Origin: CAITSH01 sp025356665
GTDB taxonomy: Bacteria; Pseudomonadota; Gammaproteobacteria; Burkholderiales; SG8-39
DNA length: 64,000 bases
Direction of reading: 5' to 3'
NCBI GenBank assembly: GCA_025356665.1
Contig: JANXRV010000002.1
Location: 82,222-146,221, forward strand
The notes beneath the pieces were generated by a model. The model did not search any database, was not told the DNA's origin, and saw nothing but the letters and a program-made list of their open reading frames with translations. The position numbers were made by a program, and so were the translations under genes. Of the stretch, positions 34,898-43,182 are shown piece by piece (positions within the stretch are counted from its first letter, which is position 1; every line of letters starts with the position of its first letter).

Positions 34898-36124
34898 ATG
34901 AGATTTGCCAGCCTATTTGCGAGGTTTTTCGGCGTTGTTGCGCTCGCCGTGTCCGCCGTTGTTTTCGCGCAGCAACCCATCAAGATTGGCATGAGCATGC
35001 CGCAGACCGGCCCCTTGGGCGGCGGAGGCAAGGCGGCGCTGCTGGCGCTCAACATGTGGGTGGAGGATGTCAACGCCAAGGGCGGACTGCTCGGGCGCAA
35101 GGTACAGCTCACCTCCTATGATGACCAGGGCAATCCGGCGCTCACCCCGGGCATTTACACCAAGCTGCTCGATATCGACAAAGTCGACCTGCTGATTGCC
35201 CCCTACGCCACGGTGCCCACCGCGCCGCTGATGCCACTGGTCAAGCAGCGCGGCCTGCTGCTGATGGGGAATTTCTCCTTCCAGGTCAACCATACCGTCA
35301 AGCACGACATGTGGTTCAACAACGCCCCGTGGGGCGACGCCACCAGCTGGTTCGAGGGCTTTTTCCTTGCCAGCAAGAGCCTCAACGGCAAGACTGTCGC
35401 CTTCCTCGCGGCGGACCAGGAATTTGCGCAAAACCTCGTGGTCGGCGCCAAGGAGCAGGCGAAAAAGCACGGCCTCACCACGGTCTACGAGCAGAATTAT
35501 CCCTCCACCACCGTTGACTTCTCATCGATGATGCGGGCGATCCGCGCGGCCAAGCCTGACATGGTGTTTGTCGCCTCCTACCCCGGTGACTCGGTGGCCA
35601 TCGTGCGCGCCGTCAACGAAGTCGGCGTCGGCCCGTCGGTCAAGCTCTTTGGCGGCGGCATGGTCGGCCTGCAATTCACGCCGATCATGGAATCGCTGGG
35701 CTCGCAACTGAACGGCATTACCAATTACACCAGCTTCGCACCGGGCATGGACTTCCCCGGCATCAAGGATTTCTTCGACCGTTATTCCAAAAAGGCCGTC
35801 GAAGCCAAGGTTGACCCACTCGGTTTTTACCTGCCGCCGTTCAACTATGCCATCGGGCAGATGCTGGAACAGGCCGTCACCGCAACCAAGAGCTTCGACC
35901 ATAAGAAGCTCGCTGAGTACTTGCGCAAAAACGAGATGAAGACCATCGTCGGGCCGATCAGCTTCGGTCCGGACGGCGAGCGGGCCAAGCCGACGGTGGC
36001 AATGATCCAGTTTCGCGGCATTGCCGACAAGAACGTCGAGCAGTTCCGCCAGACGGGCAAACAGGTGATCCTCTATCCGCAGCAGTTTAAAAGCGGCGAG
36101 GTTCAGCCTTTCTCGTCGAAGTAA
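34898..36124 (+). CDS. LivK-like branched-chain-amino-acid-type ABC binding protein, operon 1
   Basis: The 408-aa periplasmic binding protein of the LivJ/LivK family has a Sec signal peptide (about 1-26, ending VVFAQ). The mature start PIKIGMSMPQTGPLGGGG is the usual opening, and peptide patterns such as LIAPYATVPTAPLMPL and KTVAFLAADQEFAQN occur later. GAGGAGGA is a strong ribosome site. Family members bind amino acids or, often in betaproteobacteria, aromatic and aliphatic acids. The ligand here is not known. An intrinsic terminator follows the gene. Confidence 0.92.
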   Translation: MRFASLFARFFGVVALAVSAVVFAQQPIKIGMSMPQTGPLGGGGKAALLALNMWVEDVNAKGGLLGRKVQLTSYDDQGNPALTPGIYTKLLDIDKVDLLIAPYATVPTAPLMPLVKQRGLLLMGNFSFQVNHTVKHDMWFNNAPWGDATSWFEGFFLASKSLNGKTVAFLAADQEFAQNLVVGAKEQAKKHGLTTVYEQNYPSTTVDFSSMMRAIRAAKPDMVFVASYPGDSVAIVRAVNEVGVGPSVKLFGGGMVGLQFTPIMESLGSQLNGITNYTSFAPGMDFPGIKDFFDRYSKKAVEAKVDPLGFYLPPFNYAIGQMLEQAVTATKSFDHKKLAEYLRKNEMKTIVGPISFGPDGERAKPTVAMIQFRGIADKNVEQFRQTGKQVILYPQQFKSGEVQPFSSK

Positions 36125-36139
36125 CCCCTGTAAACGCTG

Positions 36140-36167
36140 AAACGGCGCGGCCCTGCCGCGCCGTTTT
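36140..36167 (+). terminator. Intrinsic terminator between LIV operon 1 binding protein and permease
   Basis: A perfect 11-bp stem, AAACGGCGCGG (36140-36150) with CCGCGCCGTTT (36156-36166), encloses the loop CCCTG and is followed by T. It lies 16 nt after the stop codon and 54 nt before the first permease start. It should stop or weaken readthrough, giving more binding protein than membrane components. Confidence 0.75.
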
Positions 36168-36219
36168 ACGTATCCGCCCCCCAAACCCGTACTCGCGCCA
36201 CGCCACATAAGGGGAATGC

Positions 36220-37092
36220 TTGTTCTCGTTTGACCTGCTCGTAGACGCCGTCGTGTTCGGCCTGCTGCTCGGCTGCTTTTACACGGCGGTGAGCATAGGC
36301 CTGTCGGTCTCCTTCGGCCTGCTCGACGTGCCTCACATCGCCCACCCGGCCTTTGTCGTGCTGGGCGCCTATGGCACCTACCTGCTCGGCACCTACGGCC
36401 TCGATCCGATCCTGTCCGGGCTTGCGCTGATGCCACTGTTCTTCCTCTTCGGCATCCTCGTCTACCGCTTTTACTACGAGACTTTTGAAAAACGCGGCGG
36501 TGAGGCCGGCGTGCGCGGCCTGGCGTTTTTCTTTGGCGTGGCCTTTATCGTCGAGGTCGGGCTGATCCTCGCCTTCGGCGTCGACCAGCGCATGGTCGAG
36601 GCCAAATACATCGGCAAGAGCATCACTATCGCCGAAATGCGCATACCGCTGCGCCTGGTCGTGGCCTTTGCCATGGCGCTCATCCTCACCGTCTTGCTCA
36701 CCTTGTACCTGTCCAAGACCTTCACCGGCCGCGCCATCAAGGCGGTGGCGCAGGACGAGCCGGCGCTGCGGCTGATGGGCGCCAACCCGGTGCGCATCAA
36801 GCAGTGGGCCTTCGGCATCGCCACCGCCGTCGCGGCCCTCGCCGGCGCCCTGCTGATCATCGTCGGCCCGGTCGAGCCGGGCATGGGCCGCCTCTACATC
36901 GGCCGCACTTTCTGCGTCGTCGTACTTGCCGGCCTGGGCAGCATGAGCGGCACGCTCGCCGCCGGCCTCATTCTTGGCGTGTCCGAATCCATCGTGTTGA
37001 CGCTGTTCGGCGCCTCCTGGGCGCCGGCGGTGTCCTTCGGCCTGCTACTGGTGGTGCTGGGCCTGCGCCCGCAGGGCTTGTTTGGCAGATGA
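36220..37092 (+). CDS. LivH-type branched-chain ABC permease, operon 1
   Basis: The 290-aa inner-membrane permease has about eight hydrophobic segments. It begins FDLLVDAVVFGLLLGCFYTAVSIGLSVSFGLLDV, as LivH proteins do, and ends with the typical GLRPQGLFGR. The start is TTG 36220 with AGGGGA upstream; the nearby ATG at 36216 is in another frame. An internal loop with TFTGRAIKAVAQDEPALRLMG is the coupling region. Confidence 0.93.
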   Translation: MFSFDLLVDAVVFGLLLGCFYTAVSIGLSVSFGLLDVPHIAHPAFVVLGAYGTYLLGTYGLDPILSGLALMPLFFLFGILVYRFYYETFEKRGGEAGVRGLAFFFGVAFIVEVGLILAFGVDQRMVEAKYIGKSITIAEMRIPLRLVVAFAMALILTVLLTLYLSKTFTGRAIKAVAQDEPALRLMGANPVRIKQWAFGIATAVAALAGALLIIVGPVEPGMGRLYIGRTFCVVVLAGLGSMSGTLAAGLILGVSESIVLTLFGASWAPAVSFGLLLVVLGLRPQGLFGR

Positions 37093-37110
37093 GCGGAAGA
37101 TGAGCCGACA

Positions 37111-38076
37111 ATGAACGACCGCAGTTGGACATTCTGGATCGGAGCGGCCGTCGCGCTGGGGCTCGCGCTCTTCGCCGCGTTCACGGTCAAGAACGAATAC
37201 TTCTTTTTTGCCGCCTACGTGGTGCTGCAGTTTGTCGTGCTCGCCACCGCCTGGAACATCCTTGGCGGCTACGCCGGTTACGTCAATTTTGGCACCAGCG
37301 CCTTTTTCGGCGTCGGCGCCTACATCGCGGTGATGATGATCAAGTCGGTCAACGCGCCGCTGGCGCTGCAAATCCTCGCCGCGGCCGCGGTCGGCGGCGT
37401 GATGGGCATCAGTTGCGGCCTGCTGACACTGCGCCTGCGCGGCATCTTTTTTTCCATTGCCACCGTCGCCGTGGCCATCATCCTCGAGACGGTGATCAAC
37501 AACTGGCGCTTTGTCGGCGGCGCCACCGGCGTGCAAATCCTGCGCCCGTCGGTGATGGAGCCCTTTGACTCCTACACCAAGATGATTTTCGTCGTCGCCG
37601 CGCTGCTGGCGATACTGGCGGTGGCCACCGCGCGCTACATCCAGACTTCATGGATAGGACGCGGCCTGCGCGCCATCCGTGACAACGAGGAAGCGGCCGA
37701 GTGCGCCGGCGTGCCCACGCTCAAGCTCAAGCTGCTCGCCTGCGCCGTCTCCGGCGCGCTGATGGGCGCCATCGGCGCGCCCCTCGCCATGTACCAGAGC
37801 TTTGTCGAACCGGCGTCCGCGTTCAACCTCAACTATTCCGTATCCGCTCTCGCCATGCCCATCATCGGCGGCACCTCGCACTGGATAGGACCGGTGATAG
37901 GCGCACTGCTGCTCGGCTCGGTGCAGCAGATTGTCACTGTCACCATCACCTCCGAACTGAACGTCATGGTGGTCGGCGTCCTGCTGGTGGTGTTTGTGGT
38001 CGGGGCGCCCGACGGCATTGTCGGCCTGTTCAACAAGTACTGGAAGCGGCGGCGCGGCGCGGGCGGAAAGCCATGA
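37111..38076 (+). CDS. LivM-type branched-chain ABC permease, operon 1
   Basis: This 321-aa membrane protein contains the LivM pattern GGYAGYVNFGTSAFFGVGAY (about 52-71), the GRGLRAIRDNEEAAECAG coupling loop and a long hydrophobic C-terminal region. It is 18 nt after the LivH gene and overlaps the ATPase by 4 nt (ATGA). Confidence 0.94.
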   Translation: MNDRSWTFWIGAAVALGLALFAAFTVKNEYFFFAAYVVLQFVVLATAWNILGGYAGYVNFGTSAFFGVGAYIAVMMIKSVNAPLALQILAAAAVGGVMGISCGLLTLRLRGIFFSIATVAVAIILETVINNWRFVGGATGVQILRPSVMEPFDSYTKMIFVVAALLAILAVATARYIQTSWIGRGLRAIRDNEEAAECAGVPTLKLKLLACAVSGALMGAIGAPLAMYQSFVEPASAFNLNYSVSALAMPIIGGTSHWIGPVIGALLLGSVQQIVTVTITSELNVMVVGVLLVVFVVGAPDGIVGLFNKYWKRRRGAGGKP

Positions 38077-38801
38077 GCGACAGTTTGTTGCGCGTCGAGA
38101 ACGTGTCGAAAAACTTCGGCGGCTTCGCCGCGCTGAGCCAGGTGAATATCAATGTCGCGCGCGGCGAGCGCTTCGGCCTGATCGGCCCCAACGGCTCGGG
38201 CAAGACCACGTTGATCAATTGCATTTCCGGCGCGCTGCGCAACGATGGCGGCAAGATCGTCTTCGCCGGCGAGGAAATTTCCACCCTTCCCGCCTACCAG
38301 CGCACCCGTCGCGGCATTGCCCGCAGCTTCCAGATCCCGCGACCGTTCAAGAGCATGACAGTCCTCGAAAACCTGGTGGTGCCGCTCGAATTCGTCGCCC
38401 ATCGCGGATCGCTGCACAAGGGCGACACCCGCGCCGAGGCGATGCACATCCTCGAGGGTATGGGCCTGGCGGACAAGGCCGACACCTCCTCCAGCCAGCT
38501 GTCCCAGGTGGAGTTGCGCAAAATGGAACTCGCACGCGCCATGGCGGCGCGGCCGCAACTGCTGATTTCGGACGAAGCCATGGCCGGCCTGTCGGGGAAT
38601 GAGGTTACCGAGGTATTGGACATACTGTTCAAACTCAACGAGACGGGCATCACCATCATCATGATCGAGCACATCATGCAGGCGGTGATGCGTTTTTCGC
38701 AGCGCGTGATCTGCCTCGATGCCGGTGAAATCATCTGCGAGGGCACGCCCGAATCCATCGTCCAGGACCCCAACGTGCAAAAGGCCTATCTTGGCGTCTG
38801 A
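38073..38801 (+). CDS. LivG-type ABC ATPase, operon 1
   Basis: The cytoplasmic ATPase of 242 aa has Walker A GPNGSGKTT (about 37-45), the LivG motif GIARSFQIPRPF and a signature segment SQLSQVELRKMELARAM, in which the usual LSYGQ is SQVEL. Walker B is PQLLISDEAMAGLS, and the switch histidine follows in MIEHIM. A signature that departs from LSGGQ, and a Walker B ending in SDEAMAG instead of LDEPxAG, are notable. It overlaps the LivM stop by 4 nt. Confidence 0.92.
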   Translation: MSDSLLRVENVSKNFGGFAALSQVNINVARGERFGLIGPNGSGKTTLINCISGALRNDGGKIVFAGEEISTLPAYQRTRRGIARSFQIPRPFKSMTVLENLVVPLEFVAHRGSLHKGDTRAEAMHILEGMGLADKADTSSSQLSQVELRKMELARAMAARPQLLISDEAMAGLSGNEVTEVLDILFKLNETGITIIMIEHIMQAVMRFSQRVICLDAGEIICEGTPESIVQDPNVQKAYLGV

Positions 38802-39543
38802 GCCCAAATCACTTAGCCTGAACCTGAAGGTCAAGGATATCGTGGCCGGCTACGGCGCGGTGCGCGCCCTGCACGGCGTATCGATGTCCATCGGGCAGGG
38901 CGAGACCGTGGCCCTGCTCGGTACCAACGGCAACGGTAAGAGCACGCTGATGAAATGCCTGATGGGCATGGTGCGTCCGACGCAGGGCAGCCTTGAGCTG
39001 GAACTCGACGGACACAAGCATGACCTGGCGCGCCTGTCGACCGAGCAGATCGTCAACCTCGGCGTGACCATCGTGCCCGAGGGCCGGCGCCTGTTCCCCA
39101 AACTGACGGTGGAAGAGAACCTGTTGCTCGGCGCGTTCCGGCCGCAGGCGCGTCCTGATATTGCCAAGAACCTGGCCTTTAACTACGAGGCGTTTCCGGT
39201 ACTCAAGGAGCGCCGTACCCAGCTTGCCGGGTCAATGTCCGGCGGACAGCAGCAGATGCTGGCCATCGGCCGCGCGCTGATGTCCTCGCCGCGCCTGCTG
39301 CTGGTGGACGAACCCTCGGTCGGCCTGTCGCCGCTGCTGGTGTCGACCACGATCACCAAAATCAAGGAATTGAAGGAACAGTACGGCCTTACCGTGCTCA
39401 TCGCCGAGCAGAACTTTCACCAGGCCATCCGCATTGTCGACCGCGGCTACCTCATCGTGCACGGTGAAATCGTCTTCGAGGGCAATGTCGCCAGCCTCGA
39501 ATCCAACGACATGGTGAAGAACTACTATCTCGGCACCGCCTGA
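38791..39543 (+). CDS. LivF-type ABC ATPase, operon 1
   Basis: The 250-aa ATPase has Walker A GTNGNGKST, IVPEGRRLFPKLTVEENL in LivF style, signature MSGGQQQM, Walker B RLLLVDEPSVGLSP and the H-loop region LIAEQNF. No ATG lies near the N-terminus. I take TTG 38791, overlapping the livG stop by 11 nt and preceded by AAGG; a longer in-frame ATG at 38719 would run through the livG end. It completes the first LIV operon. Confidence 0.9.
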   Translation: MASEPKSLSLNLKVKDIVAGYGAVRALHGVSMSIGQGETVALLGTNGNGKSTLMKCLMGMVRPTQGSLELELDGHKHDLARLSTEQIVNLGVTIVPEGRRLFPKLTVEENLLLGAFRPQARPDIAKNLAFNYEAFPVLKERRTQLAGSMSGGQQQMLAIGRALMSSPRLLLVDEPSVGLSPLLVSTTITKIKELKEQYGLTVLIAEQNFHQAIRIVDRGYLIVHGEIVFEGNVASLESNDMVKNYYLGTA

Positions 39544-39594
39544 GTCGTTTGCGCCGGCGCCAGCCGCAGCGCGCGCGGATCAGTCGCCTAGGGC

Positions 39595-40407
39595 TTAGTC
39601 GCTCAGGGCGGCTAACAAACGCTCATCCACAATCGCAACCGCACGCGTCCAACCCGCAGATGCGCCGCGGATCTTGTGCGGAAAGCAGGAGACGATAAAA
39701 CCGTCATCGGGCAGCGCTTCGAGGTTGTGCAGTTTTTCCAGATGGCAGTAGCCGATGTCACGGCCGGCCTTGTGGCCTTCCCAGATCAGGCTGGCGTCGC
39801 CGGTCGCGCGGTATTTTTCGGCCGTGTACACAAACGGCGCATCCCAGCTCCAGGCATCGGTACCGGTGAGCCGCACGCCGCGCTCCAGCAGGTACATGGT
39901 CGCCGCATAACCCATGCCGCAACCGGCGCTGACGTAATCGTCGTGGCCGTAGCGCGAGCCGGCGCGGGTGTTGACGACGACGATCTCCAGCGGCTTGAGC
40001 GCGTGCGCTATGCGCGCCAGCTCTGTTTCGACATCGGCGGCGGTGACCACATAACCATCGGGCAGGTGGCGAAAATCCAGCTTCACGCCAGGCTGGAAGC
40101 ACCAGTTGAGATCGACCTCGTCGATGCTGATGGCGCGCTCCGACTTGCCCGAGCCGGCGTTCATCGTCGGATGAAAATGGTAAGGCGCGTCAAGGTGGGT
40201 GCCGTTGTGGGTGATCAGCTCCACCTTCTCTATCGCCCAGGCCGCGCCATCGGGCAGGTCCTGCTTTTTCAGGCCGGGGAAAAACGGCGCCATTTGCCCA
40301 AAGGTCGTTTCGTGGTCCATGTAGGTGATCTTCGGGCCGAAGCCCGGCGGATCGGACACCACGTCGTTCTCAAGGTAAATGGACAAATCGACGATCTTGC
40401 GCGTCAC
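39595..40407 (-). CDS. Cyclase/kynurenine-formamidase-like metal hydrolase
   Basis: The 270-aa protein has the family metal motif HNGTHLDAPYHF, giving H67, H71, D73 and H77, followed by conserved histidine/glutamate positions later in the chain. The family hydrolyses N-formylkynurenine, isatin or similar cyclic or aryl amides. The start is GTG 40407 with GGGAG upstream. It is the last gene of the leftward operon starting at 44403, 14 bp after the first flavin monooxygenase. It may hydrolyse the ring-cleaved product. Confidence 0.88.
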   Translation of the reverse strand: MTRKIVDLSIYLENDVVSDPPGFGPKITYMDHETTFGQMAPFFPGLKKQDLPDGAAWAIEKVELITHNGTHLDAPYHFHPTMNAGSGKSERAISIDEVDLNWCFQPGVKLDFRHLPDGYVVTAADVETELARIAHALKPLEIVVVNTRAGSRYGHDDYVSAGCGMGYAATMYLLERGVRLTGTDAWSWDAPFVYTAEKYRATGDASLIWEGHKAGRDIGYCHLEKLHNLEALPDDGFIVSCFPHKIRGASAGWTRAVAIVDERLLAALSD

Positions 40408-40421
40408 GGCGGACTCCCTGT

Positions 40422-41630
40422 TTACAGCGTCGGACTGCCGGCTTGGCCGCCCAGTGCCGCCAGGCCCCAGGCCGACACTTGCGCATCGTAGCTGAAGCTG
40501 AAATGCCCGGCGAGGGCGTGCGCGTCGCGGAAAATCCGCTGTATCGGATAGCTGTCATAAATACCGTTGGCGCCGGCCATGGCGTGGAGCAGGTCCACCG
40601 CCTCGGTGCACAACTGCACGCCGTAGGCGAGGTTGCGCTTGAAGCGTAGCTTGGTCGGCACATCCGGAACAAGGCCCTTGGTGGCGAACGCCTGCCCCTC
40701 TAGGCAGTCGTTGCGCATCAACAGCCCGGCGGCCTCTATTTTCGCGCTGGCCGTGCCCACGCGCAATTGCACCGCCTGGAAGTCGCGCATGTTTGAGCCG
40801 GTGTAGCTGGTGCTGCGCGCCTTGACCGACGTCATGGTCAGTTCCAGCGCCGCTTGCGCGTTGCCAAAGGCGGCCCCGCCGATGCCGTGCGCACCCAGCG
40901 ATGACATCGGCACGCGATAGCTCGGGTTCGGGTTGGCGCGCGCCCCCGGGAACGTATCGCCGCCGCGCGCATCCAGGCTGCACAAGGCGCGGTGCACGGG
41001 CACGAACACGTCCTTGGCGACCACCGTCTTGCTGCCGGTGCTGCGCATGCCCAGCACGTGCCAGTCATCGAGCACCGCGTATTCGGATTTGTGCAGCAGG
41101 CACATGCGGTAGTCGGTGACCTTGTCACCGTCGCGGATCAGCGCGGCGAGCATGTTCCAATCGCTCACGTCCACGCCGCTGGAAAAATTCCAGCGCCCGC
41201 TGATGACAAAGCCGCCATCGACTTTTTGTCCGCTGCCCTGCGGATAAGCGATGCCTGAGGCGATCAAGGCGTCCGGGTTGTCGCCCCAGACCTCCTCTTG
41301 CGCGCGCTCGTCGTACAGCGCCAGCATCCAGTGATGCACGCCCAGGTTGGCGACGTTCCAGCCGGTCGATGCGCAGCCGCGGCCGATTTCGGCCGGGATG
41401 TCGAAAAACGACACGTAGTCCAGCTCCATGCCGCCGTAGCGCTTGGGCTGCAGGAAGCGAAACAAGCCCAGCCGGTGCAGGTCAGACTCGGTTTCGGCCA
41501 GCATGGAGCGCGCGGTCTCGGCCCGCGCGGCGCGTTCGCGCAACAGCGGAACGAGTTCGCGTGCGCGTTGGATCGCCTCTTCATAGGCGACACCGGCGAA
41601 ACCGGGCGATTTTTTCTCGGGTGCGTTCAT
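40422..41630 (-). CDS. Acyl-CoA-dehydrogenase-fold flavin monooxygenase, copy 1
   Basis: The 402-aa protein has the class D two-component flavin monooxygenase/HsaA-like fold: an N-terminal helical domain, a middle beta domain (WNFSSGVDVSDWNMLAA, VVAKDVFVPVHRA) and a C-terminal helical bundle. It lacks the catalytic-base context of true acyl-CoA dehydrogenases. The N-terminal part reads RRYGGMELDYVSFFDIPAEIGRGCASTGWN with a lysine before RYGG. Relatives hydroxylate phenols or oxygenate dibenzothiophene using reduced flavin from a separate reductase. No reductase gene is in the window. It is a paralogue of 43183-44403 and lies 6 bp after the VOC gene. Confidence 0.85.
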   Translation of the reverse strand: MNAPEKKSPGFAGVAYEEAIQRARELVPLLRERAARAETARSMLAETESDLHRLGLFRFLQPKRYGGMELDYVSFFDIPAEIGRGCASTGWNVANLGVHHWMLALYDERAQEEVWGDNPDALIASGIAYPQGSGQKVDGGFVISGRWNFSSGVDVSDWNMLAALIRDGDKVTDYRMCLLHKSEYAVLDDWHVLGMRSTGSKTVVAKDVFVPVHRALCSLDARGGDTFPGARANPNPSYRVPMSSLGAHGIGGAAFGNAQAALELTMTSVKARSTSYTGSNMRDFQAVQLRVGTASAKIEAAGLLMRNDCLEGQAFATKGLVPDVPTKLRFKRNLAYGVQLCTEAVDLLHAMAGANGIYDSYPIQRIFRDAHALAGHFSFSYDAQVSAWGLAALGGQAGSPTL

Positions 41631-41636
41631 CTTCGT

Positions 41637-42098
41637 TTAGGCCACGCGCGGCATGGCCGCATAGTTCTCACCGCCCCAGTCGGCCACATCCTTGATGCCC
41701 CAGAAATTGAGCTCTATGGTCAGCCCGTCCGGATCCTCGATGAACAGCTGATAGAGCTCGGACTCGGGCAGGCTGCGCGGGCGCGCCTTGATGTCCATTT
41801 CCTTGAAGCGCTCGACGAAGGCTTTCGGGTCGGTCGCAAGAAACGCGATATGGTCGATGGTGCCCGAGTTGTCCGTGGCCGATTTCCTGGTCGTCCCGAG
41901 GTAATAGAGTTGCTCGTTCTCGATGCCCGCCTGGCCCATGTGCACCTGGATGCTGCCGTTCACGCCGAGCCAGTAGCCCTTGAACGGGAAATCCGGCCTG
42001 GGCATGATTTCAAATCCGAGCGCCTTGACGTAAAAATCTTTGGTGCGCTCCAGGTCGTTGGCGCGCACAAAATAATGATTCAACTGGGTGACTGGCAT
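41637..42098 (-). CDS. VOC-family extradiol-dioxygenase-like protein
   Basis: The single-domain 153-aa protein has the expected ligands H8 (LNHYFVR), H83 (IDHIAFL) and E129 (TIELNFWG). AAAGGAG precedes ATG 42098; a longer reading upstream was rejected. It lies between the SMP-30 and flavin monooxygenase genes and resembles the VOC protein at 34297-34734. An aromatic ring-cleavage or lactone-related step is possible, but single-module VOC proteins also act as isomerases or hydratases. Confidence 0.83.
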   Translation of the reverse strand: MPVTQLNHYFVRANDLERTKDFYVKALGFEIMPRPDFPFKGYWLGVNGSIQVHMGQAGIENEQLYYLGTTRKSATDNSGTIDHIAFLATDPKAFVERFKEMDIKARPRSLPESELYQLFIEDPDGLTIELNFWGIKDVADWGGENYAAMPRVA

Positions 42099-42169
42099 TT
42101 TCACTCCTTTGGGCGGCTTGGCCGCCGACTGCTGAAAAGTGCACTGCCCTGTGGCACGGGGCAGCGCGC

Positions 42170-43063
42170 CTAGGCGCCGTTGGTATTTACGTAAAGCGAA
42201 TACAGCGACGTTGTCGCGGTGATGAACAGGCGGTTTTTTTTCGGGCCGCCGAAGCACAGGTTGGAAACGTGTTCGGGCACCAGGATCTTGCCAAGGCGCG
42301 TGCCGTCCGGCGCAAACACCTGCACGCCGTCGCCCGAGCTGCACCAGACATTGCCCTGCGTGTCGCAGCGAAAGCCGTCCGGGAAGCCGGGCGAGATCTT
42401 GGTGAACACGCGGCCCTTGGCGAGGCGCCTGCCTTCAATCACATCAAAGGCGCGTATGTGGTGATTGCCGGCCGGGTCGTGCGTGACGCTGCTGTCGGCG
42501 ATATACAGCGTTTTCTCATCGGGTGAAAAAGCCAGCCCGTTGGGGCGCACGAAATCCTCGGCCACCGCGCTGAGCGCGCCATCGGCCGGATCGAGACGAT
42601 AGACATGGCAAGCGCCGATTTCGCCCTCGGCCCTGTCGCCCTCGTAATCAGACGTGATGCCGTAGGAGGGGTCGGTGAACCAGATCGTGCCATCGGATTT
42701 CACCACGACATCGTTGGGTGAGTTGAGGCGCTTGCCCTGGTAACGGTCGGCCAGCACGCTGATGCGCCCGTCGGTTTCGGTGCGGCTGATGCACCGGCGG
42801 CCGTGCTCGCAGGTGATGAGCCGGCCCTCGCGGTCGCGCGTGTTGCCGTTGCTGTAATTGGCGGGCGACCTGAACTCGCGCACCCCCAGGCCTTCCGCCC
42901 ATTGCAGCATGCGATCGTTCGGGATGTCCGAGAACAGCAGCGTGCGGCTGTCGCCGAACCAGGCCGGGCCCTCGGTCCAGCGACCGCCGGTCCACAGTGT
43001 TTCAAGCGCGGCGGGCGGAATGATGAGGCCGTTAAAGCGCGGGTCGAAAGCGTGGAATTCCAT
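42170..43063 (-). CDS. SMP-30/gluconolactonase-family lactonase
   Basis: The 297-aa six-bladed beta-propeller hydrolase has the family segments WTEGPAWFGDSRTLLFSDIPNDRM (about 30-53), SPNDVVVKSDGTIWFTDPSYG (about 114-134) and PNGLAFSPDEKTLYIADSS (about 172-190), which supply the metal ligands (E, N, D). It would hydrolyse a lactone intermediate. ATG 43063 gives the expected N-terminus but has only a poor ribosome site. A strong one (GGAGAGAGGGG) precedes an out-of-frame ATG at 43089. Confidence 0.88.
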   Translation of the reverse strand: MEFHAFDPRFNGLIIPPAALETLWTGGRWTEGPAWFGDSRTLLFSDIPNDRMLQWAEGLGVREFRSPANYSNGNTRDREGRLITCEHGRRCISRTETDGRISVLADRYQGKRLNSPNDVVVKSDGTIWFTDPSYGITSDYEGDRAEGEIGACHVYRLDPADGALSAVAEDFVRPNGLAFSPDEKTLYIADSSVTHDPAGNHHIRAFDVIEGRRLAKGRVFTKISPGFPDGFRCDTQGNVWCSSGDGVQVFAPDGTRLGKILVPEHVSNLCFGGPKKNRLFITATTSLYSLYVNTNGA

Positions 43064-43182
43064 AAGTTATGAAAGTCTTCGTAGTACATCCCCTCTCTCC
43101 TTGCGGAAGTGGGGATGGATAGACCGCGGTTCGGGATTTGCCATGGTGTACGAAGATTTATGCGAAAAGTAAATGACGCGAG
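43064..43182. promoter_or_regulatory. Inverted repeats in SMP-30 leader
   Basis: This 119-bp gap lies between the second flavin monooxygenase stop and the SMP-30 start. It contains TCTTCGTA (43076-43083), repeated inverted as TACGAAGA (43149-43156), and a nested CATCCCC (43087-43093) with GGGGATG (43111-43117). The arms could form one mRNA hairpin or act as a regulator site. It could be an internal promoter or attenuator. Confidence 0.4.
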
